Below, one piece after another: positions 51,579 to 61,341 of a stretch of 64,000 nucleotides of DNA (position 1 is the first letter of the stretch; every line of letters begins with the position of its first letter). The translations under genes and the position numbers were made by a program. The notes beneath the pieces were generated by a model. That model was not told the DNA's origin, did not search any database, and was given only the letters and a program-made list of their open reading frames with translations. The stretch lies in assembly GCF_042682525.1 (NCBI RefSeq), contig NZ_JBHUHP010000002.1, positions 62,001-126,000 of the forward strand, in the 5' to 3' direction. Source of the stretch: Blastococcus_B deserti (GTDB lineage: Bacteria > Actinomycetota > Actinomycetes > Mycobacteriales > Geodermatophilaceae).

Positions 51579-52352
51579 TCACCGGAAGCGGGGCGGTCGC
51601 TTGTCGAGGAACGCCTGCCGTCCTTCAGCGACGTCGGGACTGTGGCCGTTGAGCGCCACGTGCACGTACTCGTCGTCCAGGAAGGCGTCCAGCGACGAGG
51701 TCGGGGCCCGGTTGAGCAGCCCCTTGGTCAGTCGGACCGCGTCCGCGGGCCCCGCCGCCAGACGAGCGGCCAGCGCCAGCGCCTGGTTCCCGGCCTGACC
51801 CGGCTCCGCCAGCCGGGTGACCAGGCCCAACTCGTGCGCCCTCGGCGCCGGCAACCGCTCACCGAGCAGCAGCAGCTCCGCCGCCCGCTGGTGGCCCAGG
51901 TGCCGGGGCAGCGACCAGGCCAGGCCGGCGTCAGCGACGAGGCCACGCTCGTTGAAGGGGGCGGCGAAGAACGCCTCCCGGCTGGCGACGACCAGGTCGC
52001 AGGCGAGCACCAGCCCCCACGCGGCCCCGACGGCGAACCCCTCGACCGCCGCCACGACCGGCACGCGGCACCGCGTGAGCGCCCGGACGGCGCGGTGGGC
52101 GACCCGCACCCGGGCCGCCGGTGCGGCGACCCCGCCGTCCGCCCCCTGCCCCATGGACGAGACGTCGCCGCCGGCGGAGAACCAGCGGTCGCCGCCGGTG
52201 AGCACCACCGCGCGCACGTCGTCGCGATCGCACTCCTCCACCGCGCGCCCCAGCGCCTCCCAGGCCGCCCAGTCCAGCGCGTTGCGCACCTCCGGCCGGT
52301 CGAGGGTCACGACGGCGACCCCGCCGTCGACGCGGGTGCGCACACCGGTCAC
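51579..52352 (-). CDS. Enoyl-CoA hydratase/isomerase family protein
   Basis: 257 residues of the crotonase fold: VVTLDRPEVRNALDWAAWEAL, oxyanion-hole RWFSAGGDVSSMG and VEGFAVGAAWGLVLACDLVVAS, then FNERGLVADAGLAW and a C-terminal helix. It hydrates or isomerises an enoyl-CoA. GTG overlaps the acyl-CoA dehydrogenase stop (GTGA). Confidence 0.9.
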   Translation of the reverse strand: MTGVRTRVDGGVAVVTLDRPEVRNALDWAAWEALGRAVEECDRDDVRAVVLTGGDRWFSAGGDVSSMGQGADGGVAAPAARVRVAHRAVRALTRCRVPVVAAVEGFAVGAAWGLVLACDLVVASREAFFAAPFNERGLVADAGLAWSLPRHLGHQRAAELLLLGERLPAPRAHELGLVTRLAEPGQAGNQALALAARLAAGPADAVRLTKGLLNRAPTSSLDAFLDDEYVHVALNGHSPDVAEGRQAFLDKRPPRFR

Positions 52353-53532
52353 CGGGCGCTCCGTGGCCGCTGCTCGAACCGTCTTCCGGCGACGTCCTCG
52401 GCGATGACGTTGCGCAGGATCTCCGACGTGCCACCGCCCAGGGCCATGCCGCGGACGTCCCGGAAGTACCGCTCCACGGGCACGTCGCGGGTGTAGCCCC
52501 GGTGGCCGTGCAGCTGGATCGCCTCGTTGGTCACGTACTGCGCCGTCTCGTTCGCGACGAGCTTGGCCATCGCCGTGTCCCGCAGCACGGGGAAGCCGTC
52601 CTCCGACGACATCGCCGCACGCCACAGCAGCAGCCGGGCGCTCTCGAGCCGGACCGCCATGTCGGCGAGCTTCCACTGCAGGCCCTGGAATTCCACGATC
52701 GGACGGCCGAACTGCTCCCGCTGTGCGGTGTACGCGATGGAGTCCTCCAGGGCGGCGCGCGCCACCCCGATGCACATCGCCGCGTTGCCGCAACGCTCGG
52801 GATTGAACTGGCGCAGCAGGAGCCTTGCGCCGGCGCTCGACTCCGAGTCCGGCGGGATCACCACCTGGTCGTCGTCGATCTCGACGTCCTCGAAGCGGAG
52901 GGTGGCCTCCGCGACGCCGCGGCTGCCCATCTTCGGCGACGTGTCGACGACGTCGAAACCCGGCTGACCGCGCTGCACCACGACGGCACCGATGCCGCGG
53001 GAGCCCGACGTGCCGGCCGCACGGCAGAAGACGAGCAGGGTGTCGGCCCGGTCGCCGCCGGTGATGTAGCACTTGGTCCCGTTCAGCCGCAGCACGCCGT
53101 CGGCCCCACGGGCGAGCTGAGTGGTGAGCTCGGTCCCGCTGGATCCGGCGCCGGGCTCGGTCATGGCGATGGCGAAGTACCGCTCGCCGCGGGCCACCTC
53201 GGGCAGCAGCCGGGCACGCTGCTCGTCGGTGCCGAGGACGGCGATGGCACGCGGTGGACCGTTGAAGAACATCTGCGCCACGATCGCGGTCGCCATGCAC
53301 CCGGCCGCGATCTCCTCGAGCACCAGGCAGGCCTCGAAGACGCCCTTTCCGCGCCCCCCGTGCTCGACCGGCACCGTGAGATCCAGCAGGCCCGAGGAGC
53401 GGAGCACGTCGAACGAGGCCTCCGGGAAGGTCTCCTCCTCGTCCCAGCGCCGGGCCATGGGCCGGACGGCCTGGCCCACCCTGCGGGCCTGCTCCTGCAG
53501 CTCGCGCTGCTCGTCGTCGAGGTCGAAGCCGA

Positions 53533-53536
<4 letters not shown>
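52349..53536 (-). CDS. Acyl-CoA dehydrogenase
   Basis: 395 residues from GTG 53536, overlapping the SDR stop. Family blocks: FDLDDEQRELQEQARR, AIAMTEPGAGSS (flavin/substrate loop), CYITGGDRADTLLV, REQFGRPIVEFQGLQWKLADM, and the C-terminal IQLHGHRGYTRDVPVERYFRDVRGM...GGGTSEILRN. It introduces the 2,3 double bond of an acyl-CoA and passes electrons to ETF. Specificity not readable. Confidence 0.92.
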
Positions 53537-54260
<724 letters not shown>

Positions 54261-54264
<4 letters not shown>

Positions 54265-54716
54265 GCCGCCACCTCCGGCGACATCTTGATCATCATCCCC
54301 AGGTCGCCTGTCTGGACGACCTCGTCCCGCTGGTTGAGCAGCGTGAAGCGACGTCCCACGATCCCGCGGTCGCCGGCGCTGGTGACCCGCTTGGAGACGA
54401 TCTCCATCTCCCCGCGCAGCGTGTCGCCCACGAAGATCGGCTTCCGGAAGGCCCACCGCTCGATGTCGAGCATCGCCAGCGCCGACTCGGAGAACCACCC
54501 GGCGCGTTCCATGAGCCCGGTCAGCATCGAGAGGCCGAACAGCCCGTGGACGACGCGCTGGCCGTAGAAGGTGTCCCGGGCGAACTCCGCATCGCTGTGG
54601 ATGGCGGCCCAGTCACCCGACACCATGGAGAAGGTGACCAGATCCGTCTCGGTCACCGTCCGGGCCGGCGTGCGGAACACCTGACCGACCTCGAGGTCGT
54701 CGTAGAACAGGCTCAC
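54261..54716 (-). CDS. MaoC-like hydratase
   Basis: 151 residues of the hot-dog fold: FYDDLEVGQVFRTPARTVTETDLVTF and the catalytic Asp/His set in SGDWAAIHSD with GQRVVHG. Hydrates an enoyl-CoA in the R-specific manner. Located between the thiolase-fold/DUF35 pair and the SDR, as in steroid and terpenoid side-chain clusters. Confidence 0.88.
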
Positions 54717-54732
54717 TGGGGATCCTTCCCTC

Positions 54733-55881
54733 TCATCGGGTCGCGGACGTGCCGAAGATGGCGGTCACCTGGCTGGACAGGACGCCGCCGTTGCCGTGGA
54801 CGAGGGCCACGTCGCCGGGCACCTGCCGCTCCCCCGCCTCGCCGCGGAGCTGCCGCACCGCCTCGACGAGCGCGAAGATCCCGTACATGCCCGGATGGCA
54901 GTAGGAGAGGCCCCCGCCGTTGGTGTTCACGGGGAGCCGGCCGCCCGGCGCGATGGCGCCGGAGGCGACGAACTCGCCGCCCTCCCCCTTCGCGCAGAAG
55001 CCGAGGTCCTCCAGGAAGAGGACGGGGTTGATGGTGAAGGCGTCGTAGAGCTCGATCAGGTCGACGTCCGTCGGCGACAGACCGGCCTGGTCGTAGGCCC
55101 GGCGACCTGAGTCCACGGCAGCGGTGACCGTGAGGTCGGGCATGTGGGTGATGTTCCGGTGCCACTGCGCCTCGCCGTACCCGAGCAGGTACACCGGCGG
55201 CCGGCGCAGGTCCGCGGCGCGCTCCGCCGACGTGACGATCAGGGCGCCGCCCCCGTCGGTGACCAGGCAGCAGTCGCGCACGGTCAGCGGCGAGGACACC
55301 ATCCTCGACGAGAGCACGTCGTCCACCGTCAGCGGATCACGCGCGAACGCCGCCGGGTTCAACTGCGCCCACTGACGGGCCGCCACTGCGACGGCGGCCA
55401 GCTGCTCACGGGTGGTCCCGTACTCGTGCATGTGCCGGGCGGCGGCCAGTGCGTACGACGTCACCGGATACCGCGGCCGGTACGGGCGCTCGTGCGGGGA
55501 TGCCTCCGACTGCGAGACCAGCCGGCCTGAGTCCGACCGCTGCGTGCTGCCGTAGACGACCAGCGCGACATCGCACAGTCCCGCGTCGATGGCGGCGGCC
55601 GCGTGCCCGACGTGGGCCACGGACGAGCTGCCGCCCAGTGCCGTGGTGTCGGTGTAGCGCGGCCGTACCCCGAGGTACTCGCCGACGTTCAACGCCGGCA
55701 GCTGGTAGTACGCGGAGGCGGTGAACAGCCCGTCGACGTCGGACATGGCCAGCCCCGCGTCGTCCAAGGCCGCCCGGGTGGACCTGGCCACCAGGTCCAG
55801 AGGCGTGCTCCCGGGCACCGCCACGCCGACGCCGTCCTCCCCGACACCGACGACCGCGGTGCGGCCCCGCAGCTCGCTCAT
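54733..55881 (-). CDS. Thiolase-fold lipid-transfer-protein-like enzyme lacking catalytic Cys (probable retro-aldolase)
   Basis: 382 residues of the SCP2-thiolase/Ltp group: VVGVGEDGVGV, LDLVARSTRAALDDAGL, DVDLIELYDAFTINPVLFLEDLG and the C-terminal NTNGGGLSYCHPGMYG, HGNGGVLS. Where thiolases have the nucleophilic Cys, it reads TALGGSSSVAHVGH, with Ser; the second active-site Cys is also absent. This matches Ltp-type proteins, of which Ltp2 with a DUF35 partner (ChsH2) is a retro-aldolase in steroid side-chain degradation. The DUF35 gene overlaps its start (ATGA). Retro-aldol cleavage is inferred. Confidence 0.8.
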   Translation of the reverse strand: MSELRGRTAVVGVGEDGVGVAVPGSTPLDLVARSTRAALDDAGLAMSDVDGLFTASAYYQLPALNVGEYLGVRPRYTDTTALGGSSSVAHVGHAAAAIDAGLCDVALVVYGSTQRSDSGRLVSQSEASPHERPYRPRYPVTSYALAAARHMHEYGTTREQLAAVAVAARQWAQLNPAAFARDPLTVDDVLSSRMVSSPLTVRDCCLVTDGGGALIVTSAERAADLRRPPVYLLGYGEAQWHRNITHMPDLTVTAAVDSGRRAYDQAGLSPTDVDLIELYDAFTINPVLFLEDLGFCAKGEGGEFVASGAIAPGGRLPVNTNGGGLSYCHPGMYGIFALVEAVRQLRGEAGERQVPGDVALVHGNGGVLSSQVTAIFGTSATR

Positions 55882-56267
55882 CCGGCACCCTCGAGGACGG
55901 CGACGAGCCGCGGCTCACCCGCGGGGTCGTCCGCCGGCTGGGGGACCAACTGCACCCTCGAACCGAGCGGTGCGCTGGTCCCCGCCACCGCGCTCATGAC
56001 CCGGAAACCCTCGTCCAGGTCGACGAGGACGACGGTGTAGGGATCCTCGTCGCGCGGGGTCAGCGTGCTGGCGGAGTAGACGGTCCCCGCGCCCTCGCTC
56101 GGCTGCCAGTCCAGCGCGTCGGCACTGCACACCGAGCAGAGCACCCGGGGCGGGAAGACCGCCGCGGTGCACTGCCCGCACCGCTGGTAGACCAACCGGC
56201 CCTCGCGCAGCGCCTCCAGGTAACGACGGGTCGGGCCGACGTCTTCGGTCGCGGCCGGGTCAGCCAC
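55878..56267 (-). CDS. DUF35/OB-fold zinc-ribbon partner protein
   Basis: 129 residues. Zinc ribbon with Cys pairs CGQC and CSVC (YQRCGQCTAAVFPPRVLC blocks), followed by an OB fold (GTVYSASTLTPRDEDPYTVVLVDLDEGFRV). DUF35 proteins work as obligatory partners of thiolase-fold enzymes such as ChsH2 with Ltp2. Overlaps the alcohol dehydrogenase gene by 8 bases and the thiolase-fold gene by 4. Confidence 0.88.
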   Translation of the reverse strand: MADPAATEDVGPTRRYLEALREGRLVYQRCGQCTAAVFPPRVLCSVCSADALDWQPSEGAGTVYSASTLTPRDEDPYTVVLVDLDEGFRVMSAVAGTSAPLGSRVQLVPQPADDPAGEPRLVAVLEGAG

Positions 56268-57306
56268 CGGCCACCTCCAGGATGGAGCGGCCGCTCCCGC
56301 GCCCGGCCTCCATGTCCTCGTGCACCTCACGTGCACCGGCGAGCGGGACGATCTCGGTCACCTCGGCGGTGAGCTTCCCGCTCGCCACGGCGTCGAGCAG
56401 CGCGGTCATCTCCCCGGTCGTGCAGGACTTCGTCCCGAGCAGCGCGACCTCCTTGAGGATCAGGTACGCGGGCGGGATCGAGACCTCCTTGCCCTCGACG
56501 TTGCCCACGACGACGACCCGGCCACCGGGCCGGACGGCGTGCAGCGACTCGCGGAGGGTGGGCGCGCCGACGACGTCCGCCACCAGGTCGACCTGCCGGC
56601 CGAGCCGGCTGCGCAGTTCCCGCGCGAAGGTGCGCGTCGGGGACACCAGGACGTGGTCCGCGCCGGCCTCCTCGACCGACCGGGCCTTCTCCTCGCTCGA
56701 CACGATGCCGACGACCGTCGCGCCGAGCATGCGGGCGATCCGGACGGCGTGGACGCCCACCCCGCCGCTGGCACCGGTGATCGCGACGGTCTCACCGGAC
56801 TGCAGCGCGCCGCGGGTGGCGATCGCGTGGTAGGCGGTGCCCAGGGTGCAGGTGGCGATGGCGGCCTCGGGCAGCGAAACGGCGTCGGGCAGCGGCACGG
56901 TCACCCGGGCGTCCACGGCCACGAACTGGGCGTAACCCCCGTCGCGGTCCTCCCCCAGGAACTGCGGCCGGGTCCGGGTGCAGAGCGCGTCGTTGCCCTC
57001 CTGGCAGCTCGGACAGCCGCCGCAGCCGGTGTAGATCATGGTCATGACACGGTCGCCGACGGCGAAGCCGTCCGCCGCCGGGCCCATCTCGACCACCCGG
57101 CCGCTCACCTGGTGCCCGAGCGTCAGTGGCAGCGAGATGGAGGGGAACGCACCCGCGCGGGTGAGCAGGTCGTGCCGGCAGATGCCGCAGTAGGCGACCT
57201 CGATCAGCAGCTGACCCGGCTCCGGCGTCGGGACGGGGACCTGTTCCTCGGCCAGCACGTCGGGGCCCCCGAACTGGTGCATGCGGATGGCGCGCATCAG
57301 CGTCAC
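56260..57306 (-). CDS. Zinc-dependent alcohol dehydrogenase (MDR)
   Basis: 348 residues. Catalytic zinc Cys in VAYCGICRHDLLTR and the GHQVSGRVVE His; structural zinc Cys in GCGGCPSCQEGNDALC; Rossmann ITGASGGVGVHAVRIARMLGA. GAGG precedes GTG 57306, which overlaps the ligase stop. Some acyl-CoA-pathway dehydrogenases share this layout, for example on cyclic hydroxyacyl-CoA. Substrate unknown. Confidence 0.88.
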   Translation of the reverse strand: MTLMRAIRMHQFGGPDVLAEEQVPVPTPEPGQLLIEVAYCGICRHDLLTRAGAFPSISLPLTLGHQVSGRVVEMGPAADGFAVGDRVMTMIYTGCGGCPSCQEGNDALCTRTRPQFLGEDRDGGYAQFVAVDARVTVPLPDAVSLPEAAIATCTLGTAYHAIATRGALQSGETVAITGASGGVGVHAVRIARMLGATVVGIVSSEEKARSVEEAGADHVLVSPTRTFARELRSRLGRQVDLVADVVGAPTLRESLHAVRPGGRVVVVGNVEGKEVSIPPAYLILKEVALLGTKSCTTGEMTALLDAVASGKLTAEVTEIVPLAGAREVHEDMEAGRGSGRSILEVAGG

Positions 57307-58946
57307 TGCGATACCTCCTCGTCGAGCACGGCAGCCGCGGTCTCCCGCAGGCGCACGCGCTGGATCTTGTCGCCGTTGGCGCTGCGGGTGGTCGGGAACT
57401 CGTCCACGACGAGCACTCGCCGAGGCACCTTGAACCGGGCCAACTCGGCCCGGCAGGAGGCGAGCAGCTCGTCCTCGACGAGGTCGCGGGACCCGTCGGC
57501 GAGGACGAAGGCGACCGCGACGTCGCCCTCCGGACGGCGCACCCCGACCACCTGCGCCGTCCCGACGCCGGGCAGCGTCTCCAGGTAGGACTCGATCTCC
57601 CCCGGCGCCACCAGGTAGCCGCCCAGTCGCAGGGCGTCGCCCATGCGGGCGAGGTAGACCATGTCCCGTCCCGGCTGCAGCCGGCCGAGATCCCCGGTCC
57701 GGAAGTAGCCGTCATCGGTGCGGCTGGCGGCGGTGGCGTCGGGCTGGTGCAGGTAACCGACGCTCACGTTGGGCCCGGCGATCTCGATCTCGCCCTCGCC
57801 CTGCCCCTCGGCGACCAGCTCCCCGGTGGCGGTGTCGCGGATCCGCACGGAGATGTCCGGGTTCACCGGGACGCCGCCGCCGAGACTGCGCCGCGCGACG
57901 TCCGCACCGGGCGGCGGATACGACATCAGGGCCTGCACCTCGCTGGACCCGTAGGTCTGGAAGAAGGTCATCCCCCGCGCCTCGGCCGCGCTGACGAGGG
58001 CCTGCGGGTCGCCGCCGAAGCTCGCGAACGCGGCCTCGCGCAGAGAGCCGATGCGGGCGGGAGGATCCCCCGCCGCCAGGATCCGGCGCAGCATCTCGTC
58101 GGCTCCGGTGGTGTGCGTGACCCCATGGCGCTCGATGAGCCCCGCGGCCTCCACGCCGTCGAACACCGCCTGGACGACGAGTGGGCGGCCGGCCGCCATG
58201 GTCGCGATCAGCGTGTTGAACCCGAAGACCCCGCAGAACGGCAGCATGCCGAGCACCACGGCGTCAGGCGACCGGTACCCGAAGGCGTCCGCCACCGCGT
58301 GCGCGTGGCCGACCAGTGCTTGCTGGACATGACCGACGAGCTTGGGAGCCGACGTGGTGCCCGAGGACGAGAACGCGTTGGACAACAAGTCCGGCGCGGC
58401 TGACGACTCCTCGTGCCGCTCGGGCCCGAACAGCTCCGCGTACGGCCGGGTCAGGCCCCGGAGCCCCGGCGGGACGCGGTCGGGTTCGACAGGGTCGCCG
58501 ACCAGGAGCACGTGCCGCAGTGAGTCGGGGGGGTCCTCCGCGAGGTGGCCGAGCATGCCCAGGAAGTCGATCCCGTGGAACGAGGGCCAGAGCACCAGGA
58601 CGTTCGCCCGGCCCTGGGTCAGCAACTGACGCACGTCGTGCGAGCGGAGCTTGGTGTTCACGCTCAGCACGAGAGCTCCCAGGCGCCCGGCCGCGAACTC
58701 CAGCTCGACCCACGCGGTGGTGTTGGGCAGCCAGATGGCGACCACGTCGCCACGCCGCACACCGAGCCGGGCCAGCCCGGCCGCCAGCCGCCGTGACCTG
58801 TCGTCGAGCTCGGCGAAGGACGTCTGGAGGTCGCCGTCGACGAGGCAGGTGGCGTCCCCGTGCTCGGCGGCGAGCCACTCCAGCATGGCGGGGAGAGTCA
58901 TCTCGTGCGGGATCGCGCCCGCACCGTTCGTCGACGCGGCCGTCAC
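57303..58946 (-). CDS. Acyl-CoA synthetase (AMP-forming ligase)
   Basis: 547 residues of the ANL family: P-loop SSSGTTSAPKLVGH, MTFFQTYGSSEVQAL, GYFRTGDLGRL, and C-terminal NGDKIQRVRLR with catalytic Lys. It activates the imported acid with CoA, the entry step of the locus. GTG overlaps the alcohol dehydrogenase side downstream and the livF stop upstream. Confidence 0.9.
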   Translation of the reverse strand: MTAASTNGAGAIPHEMTLPAMLEWLAAEHGDATCLVDGDLQTSFAELDDRSRRLAAGLARLGVRRGDVVAIWLPNTTAWVELEFAAGRLGALVLSVNTKLRSHDVRQLLTQGRANVLVLWPSFHGIDFLGMLGHLAEDPPDSLRHVLLVGDPVEPDRVPPGLRGLTRPYAELFGPERHEESSAAPDLLSNAFSSSGTTSAPKLVGHVQQALVGHAHAVADAFGYRSPDAVVLGMLPFCGVFGFNTLIATMAAGRPLVVQAVFDGVEAAGLIERHGVTHTTGADEMLRRILAAGDPPARIGSLREAAFASFGGDPQALVSAAEARGMTFFQTYGSSEVQALMSYPPPGADVARRSLGGGVPVNPDISVRIRDTATGELVAEGQGEGEIEIAGPNVSVGYLHQPDATAASRTDDGYFRTGDLGRLQPGRDMVYLARMGDALRLGGYLVAPGEIESYLETLPGVGTAQVVGVRRPEGDVAVAFVLADGSRDLVEDELLASCRAELARFKVPRRVLVVDEFPTTRSANGDKIQRVRLRETAAAVLDEEVSQ

Positions 58947-59686
58947 AGCAACTGCCAGATGTGGTCCGCGGTCACCTCGGCCACGGGTTCGTCCAACTGG
59001 ACGAGGCCCTGGTTGATGACGACTACCCGCCGGGCCACCTGCAGCACCTTCTCGATGTTCTGCTCCACGAGGATCACCGTGATGCCGAACTCCGTGTTGA
59101 CCTGCGTCGCGACCTCCATGACCCGCGCGACGAGGTTCGGCTGCAACCCGACGGACGGCTCGTCGAGCATCAGCAGGCGCGGGCTGGACATGAGCGCGAT
59201 CGAGATGGCGACCATCTGCCGCTGGCCGCCGCTCATCGTGCCGACCAGCTGCCCCCGCCGCTCGCGCAGGATCGGGAAGAGCTCGTAGATCTCGTCCAGT
59301 CCGATCCGGCCGTCGGTGCGGGCCCCGAAGGCCAGGTTGTCGGCGACGGACAGGTTCTCGAAGTAGCCGCGCTGCTGCGGGACCAGGCTCACCCCCTTGC
59401 GCACGATCTGCGGCGTCGGGGAGCGGGTGATGTCGTCCCCGCTGAACCGGACCTGACCGCGGCGCACCGGCACGAGACCGAGGACGGTGCGCAGCAGCGT
59501 GCTCTTGCCCGCACCGTTGTGGCCGAGGACGGCGACGAACTCGCCCTCCGCCACGTCCAGGGTGATCCCGCGCAGGACCGGCTGGCCGGCGACTTCGGCG
59601 TGGACCCCGTCGAGACGCAGCAACGCCGGTGTGGACGACGGTCGCGCGGCCGGGGCCACGCCGCTGTCAGGCACCGAAGTAGACAT
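58943..59686 (-). CDS. livF: ABC transporter ATPase, LivF type
   Basis: 247 residues: Walker A GHNGAGKST, signature MSGGQRQMVAISIAL, Walker B LLMLDEPSVGLQPN and ILVEQNIEKVL, the LivF-type ending. It starts within the last 20 bases of livG. One of two ATPases of the importer. Confidence 0.93.
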   Translation of the reverse strand: MSTSVPDSGVAPAARPSSTPALLRLDGVHAEVAGQPVLRGITLDVAEGEFVAVLGHNGAGKSTLLRTVLGLVPVRRGQVRFSGDDITRSPTPQIVRKGVSLVPQQRGYFENLSVADNLAFGARTDGRIGLDEIYELFPILRERRGQLVGTMSGGQRQMVAISIALMSSPRLLMLDEPSVGLQPNLVARVMEVATQVNTEFGITVILVEQNIEKVLQVARRVVVINQGLVQLDEPVAEVTADHIWQLL

Positions 59687-60422
59687 TGCGCAGCTCCTCG
59701 TTCTCCATCAGCCGGCCGGGGGTGTCGATCGCCAGCACCTCGCCGGTGCTGAGGAACACCGCCCGGTCGCACAGCTCTCGCACCAGCAGCATGTTGTGCT
59801 CGACGAGCAGGACGGTGCGGCCCTCGGCGATGAGCCGCCGCAGCACCGTCCGGAACTCGTCCAGGGACCCTTCGTCCAGGCCGGAGGTCGGCTCGTCTAG
59901 CAGGAGCAGATCGGCACCCGTGGCGAGCAGCCGGGCGATGGAGACGAGCTTCTGCTCCCCGTAGGACAGGCCACCCGCGAGCTCGTGGTGGACCGACACC
60001 GGCATGCCCACGTAGTCCAGGCACTCGGCCGCCCGTCGGAGGTTCTCCTTCTCGCTCCGGACGGCGTGCCGCGGGCGGGTGAAGACGTTGCGCAACCGCT
60101 CGCCCGGCTGACCCTGCACGCCGACCACGACGTTCTCCAGGACGGTGAGCCTGGGCAGCAGGCGCACGTCCTGGAAGGACCGGGCGATCCCTCGGCCGAT
60201 CCGGGCCTGGGGAGTGAGCCCGGTGATCTCCATGTCGCGGTACCTGATGGCCCCGGCGTCGGCCCGGATGGTCCCGGAGATCATGTTGAACAACGTCGTC
60301 TTGCCGGCGCCGTTCGGGCCGACGAGCCCGGTGACTTGGGCCTCCGGGACCTCGAACGTGGCGTTCTTGACCGCCTGCAGGCCGCCGAAGCTCTTCGAGA
60401 CGTTCTCTACCTCAAGCAGCAT
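59667..60422 (-). CDS. livG: ABC transporter ATPase, LivG type
   Basis: 251 residues: GPNGAGKTTLFN, the LivG-specific RIGRGIARSFQDVRLLP, signature GGLSYGEQKLVSIARLL, LLLDEPTSGLDE and VEHNMLLV. Overlaps livM upstream by 11 bases and livF downstream by 20. Confidence 0.93.
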   Translation of the reverse strand: MLLEVENVSKSFGGLQAVKNATFEVPEAQVTGLVGPNGAGKTTLFNMISGTIRADAGAIRYRDMEITGLTPQARIGRGIARSFQDVRLLPRLTVLENVVVGVQGQPGERLRNVFTRPRHAVRSEKENLRRAAECLDYVGMPVSVHHELAGGLSYGEQKLVSIARLLATGADLLLLDEPTSGLDEGSLDEFRTVLRRLIAEGRTVLLVEHNMLLVRELCDRAVFLSTGEVLAIDTPGRLMENEELRNVYFGA

Positions 60423-61341
60423 GGACCGTCGCCCCCTTCGCGGCGTCGCCGACGTCGCCTCTCGCCGCGGCCGGGCGCCGCGACCCGCCCAGCAGGCCTT
60501 GGGGCCGCACGAACATCAGCAGGATGAGCAGCAGGCCGAAGAAGACCTGCTCGAGCGGGCCGGCCGCCGAACTGGCGATGTCGAGCTGCCGCAGGCCCTG
60601 CGGGATGAGGACGATGACCGCGGCTCCGATCACCGAGCCCAGCACCGAGGTCATGCCGCCCAGGACCACCATCGTGATGACCGACACGGACGTGGCCACC
60701 TCGAAGGTGCCGGGGCTGAGGTACAGGAGGTACTGGGCGTAGAGGACGCCCGCCAGCCCGGCGAAAGCGCCTGACAGGACGGTGATCGAGACCTTGGCGA
60801 AGCGGACCGGCTTGCCCAGCGTGGCGGCGACGACCTCGTCGTCCCGGACCACGTGCAGCATCCGTCCGTACGGCGAGCGGACGATCCACAGGGAGACGGC
60901 GACGACGAGCACCGCCACGCCCACCGCGAGCCCGAGGAAGGCGGTGCTGTCGCCGAAGTCGAGCGGCCCCATGGTGGGCCGCTGGATCCCGGGTATTCCC
61001 CCGGTGCCACCGGTGACCGACGTCCAGTTCTCGAACACACTGGCGGCCACGACCTGTAGTGCGAAGGACGCCACCAGGAAGTAGTCGCCGGACACCCGGA
61101 GCGACGGGATGGCCATCACCGCGCCGGCCAGCGCGGCGGCCAGCAGCGCCACGATCAGCGCCGGACCGGGCCCCCAGCCGAACTGGACGGTCAGCACCGC
61201 GTAGGTGTAGGCCCCGACGCCGAACAGCGCGGCGTGCGCCATCGAGAAGATGCCGGTGTGGCCCACGAGCAGGCTCAGCGACACGGACAGGATCGCGTAG
61301 ATCGCGATGAGCGTCGCGACGGAGAGGATGTATTCGCTCAT
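60412..61341 (-). CDS. livM: ABC transporter permease, LivM type
   Basis: 309 residues, about nine helices, with SLLVGHTGIFSMAHAALFGVGAYTYA at the start and VLGGMTSVLGSVIGA plus GLLLILLMFVRPQGLLG at the end, typical of LivM. ATG overlaps the livH stop (ATGA). Confidence 0.92.
   Translation of the reverse strand: MSEYILSVATLIAIYAILSVSLSLLVGHTGIFSMAHAALFGVGAYTYAVLTVQFGWGPGPALIVALLAAALAGAVMAIPSLRVSGDYFLVASFALQVVAASVFENWTSVTGGTGGIPGIQRPTMGPLDFGDSTAFLGLAVGVAVLVVAVSLWIVRSPYGRMLHVVRDDEVVAATLGKPVRFAKVSITVLSGAFAGLAGVLYAQYLLYLSPGTFEVATSVSVITMVVLGGMTSVLGSVIGAAVIVLIPQGLRQLDIASSAAGPLEQVFFGLLLILLMFVRPQGLLGGSRRPAAARGDVGDAAKGATVHAA

Noticed and set aside
58316..59752. A 478-codon plus-strand frame across the ligase and livF genes
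   Set aside because: Antisense to two clear genes, Arg/Pro-rich, no domain; a shadow frame.
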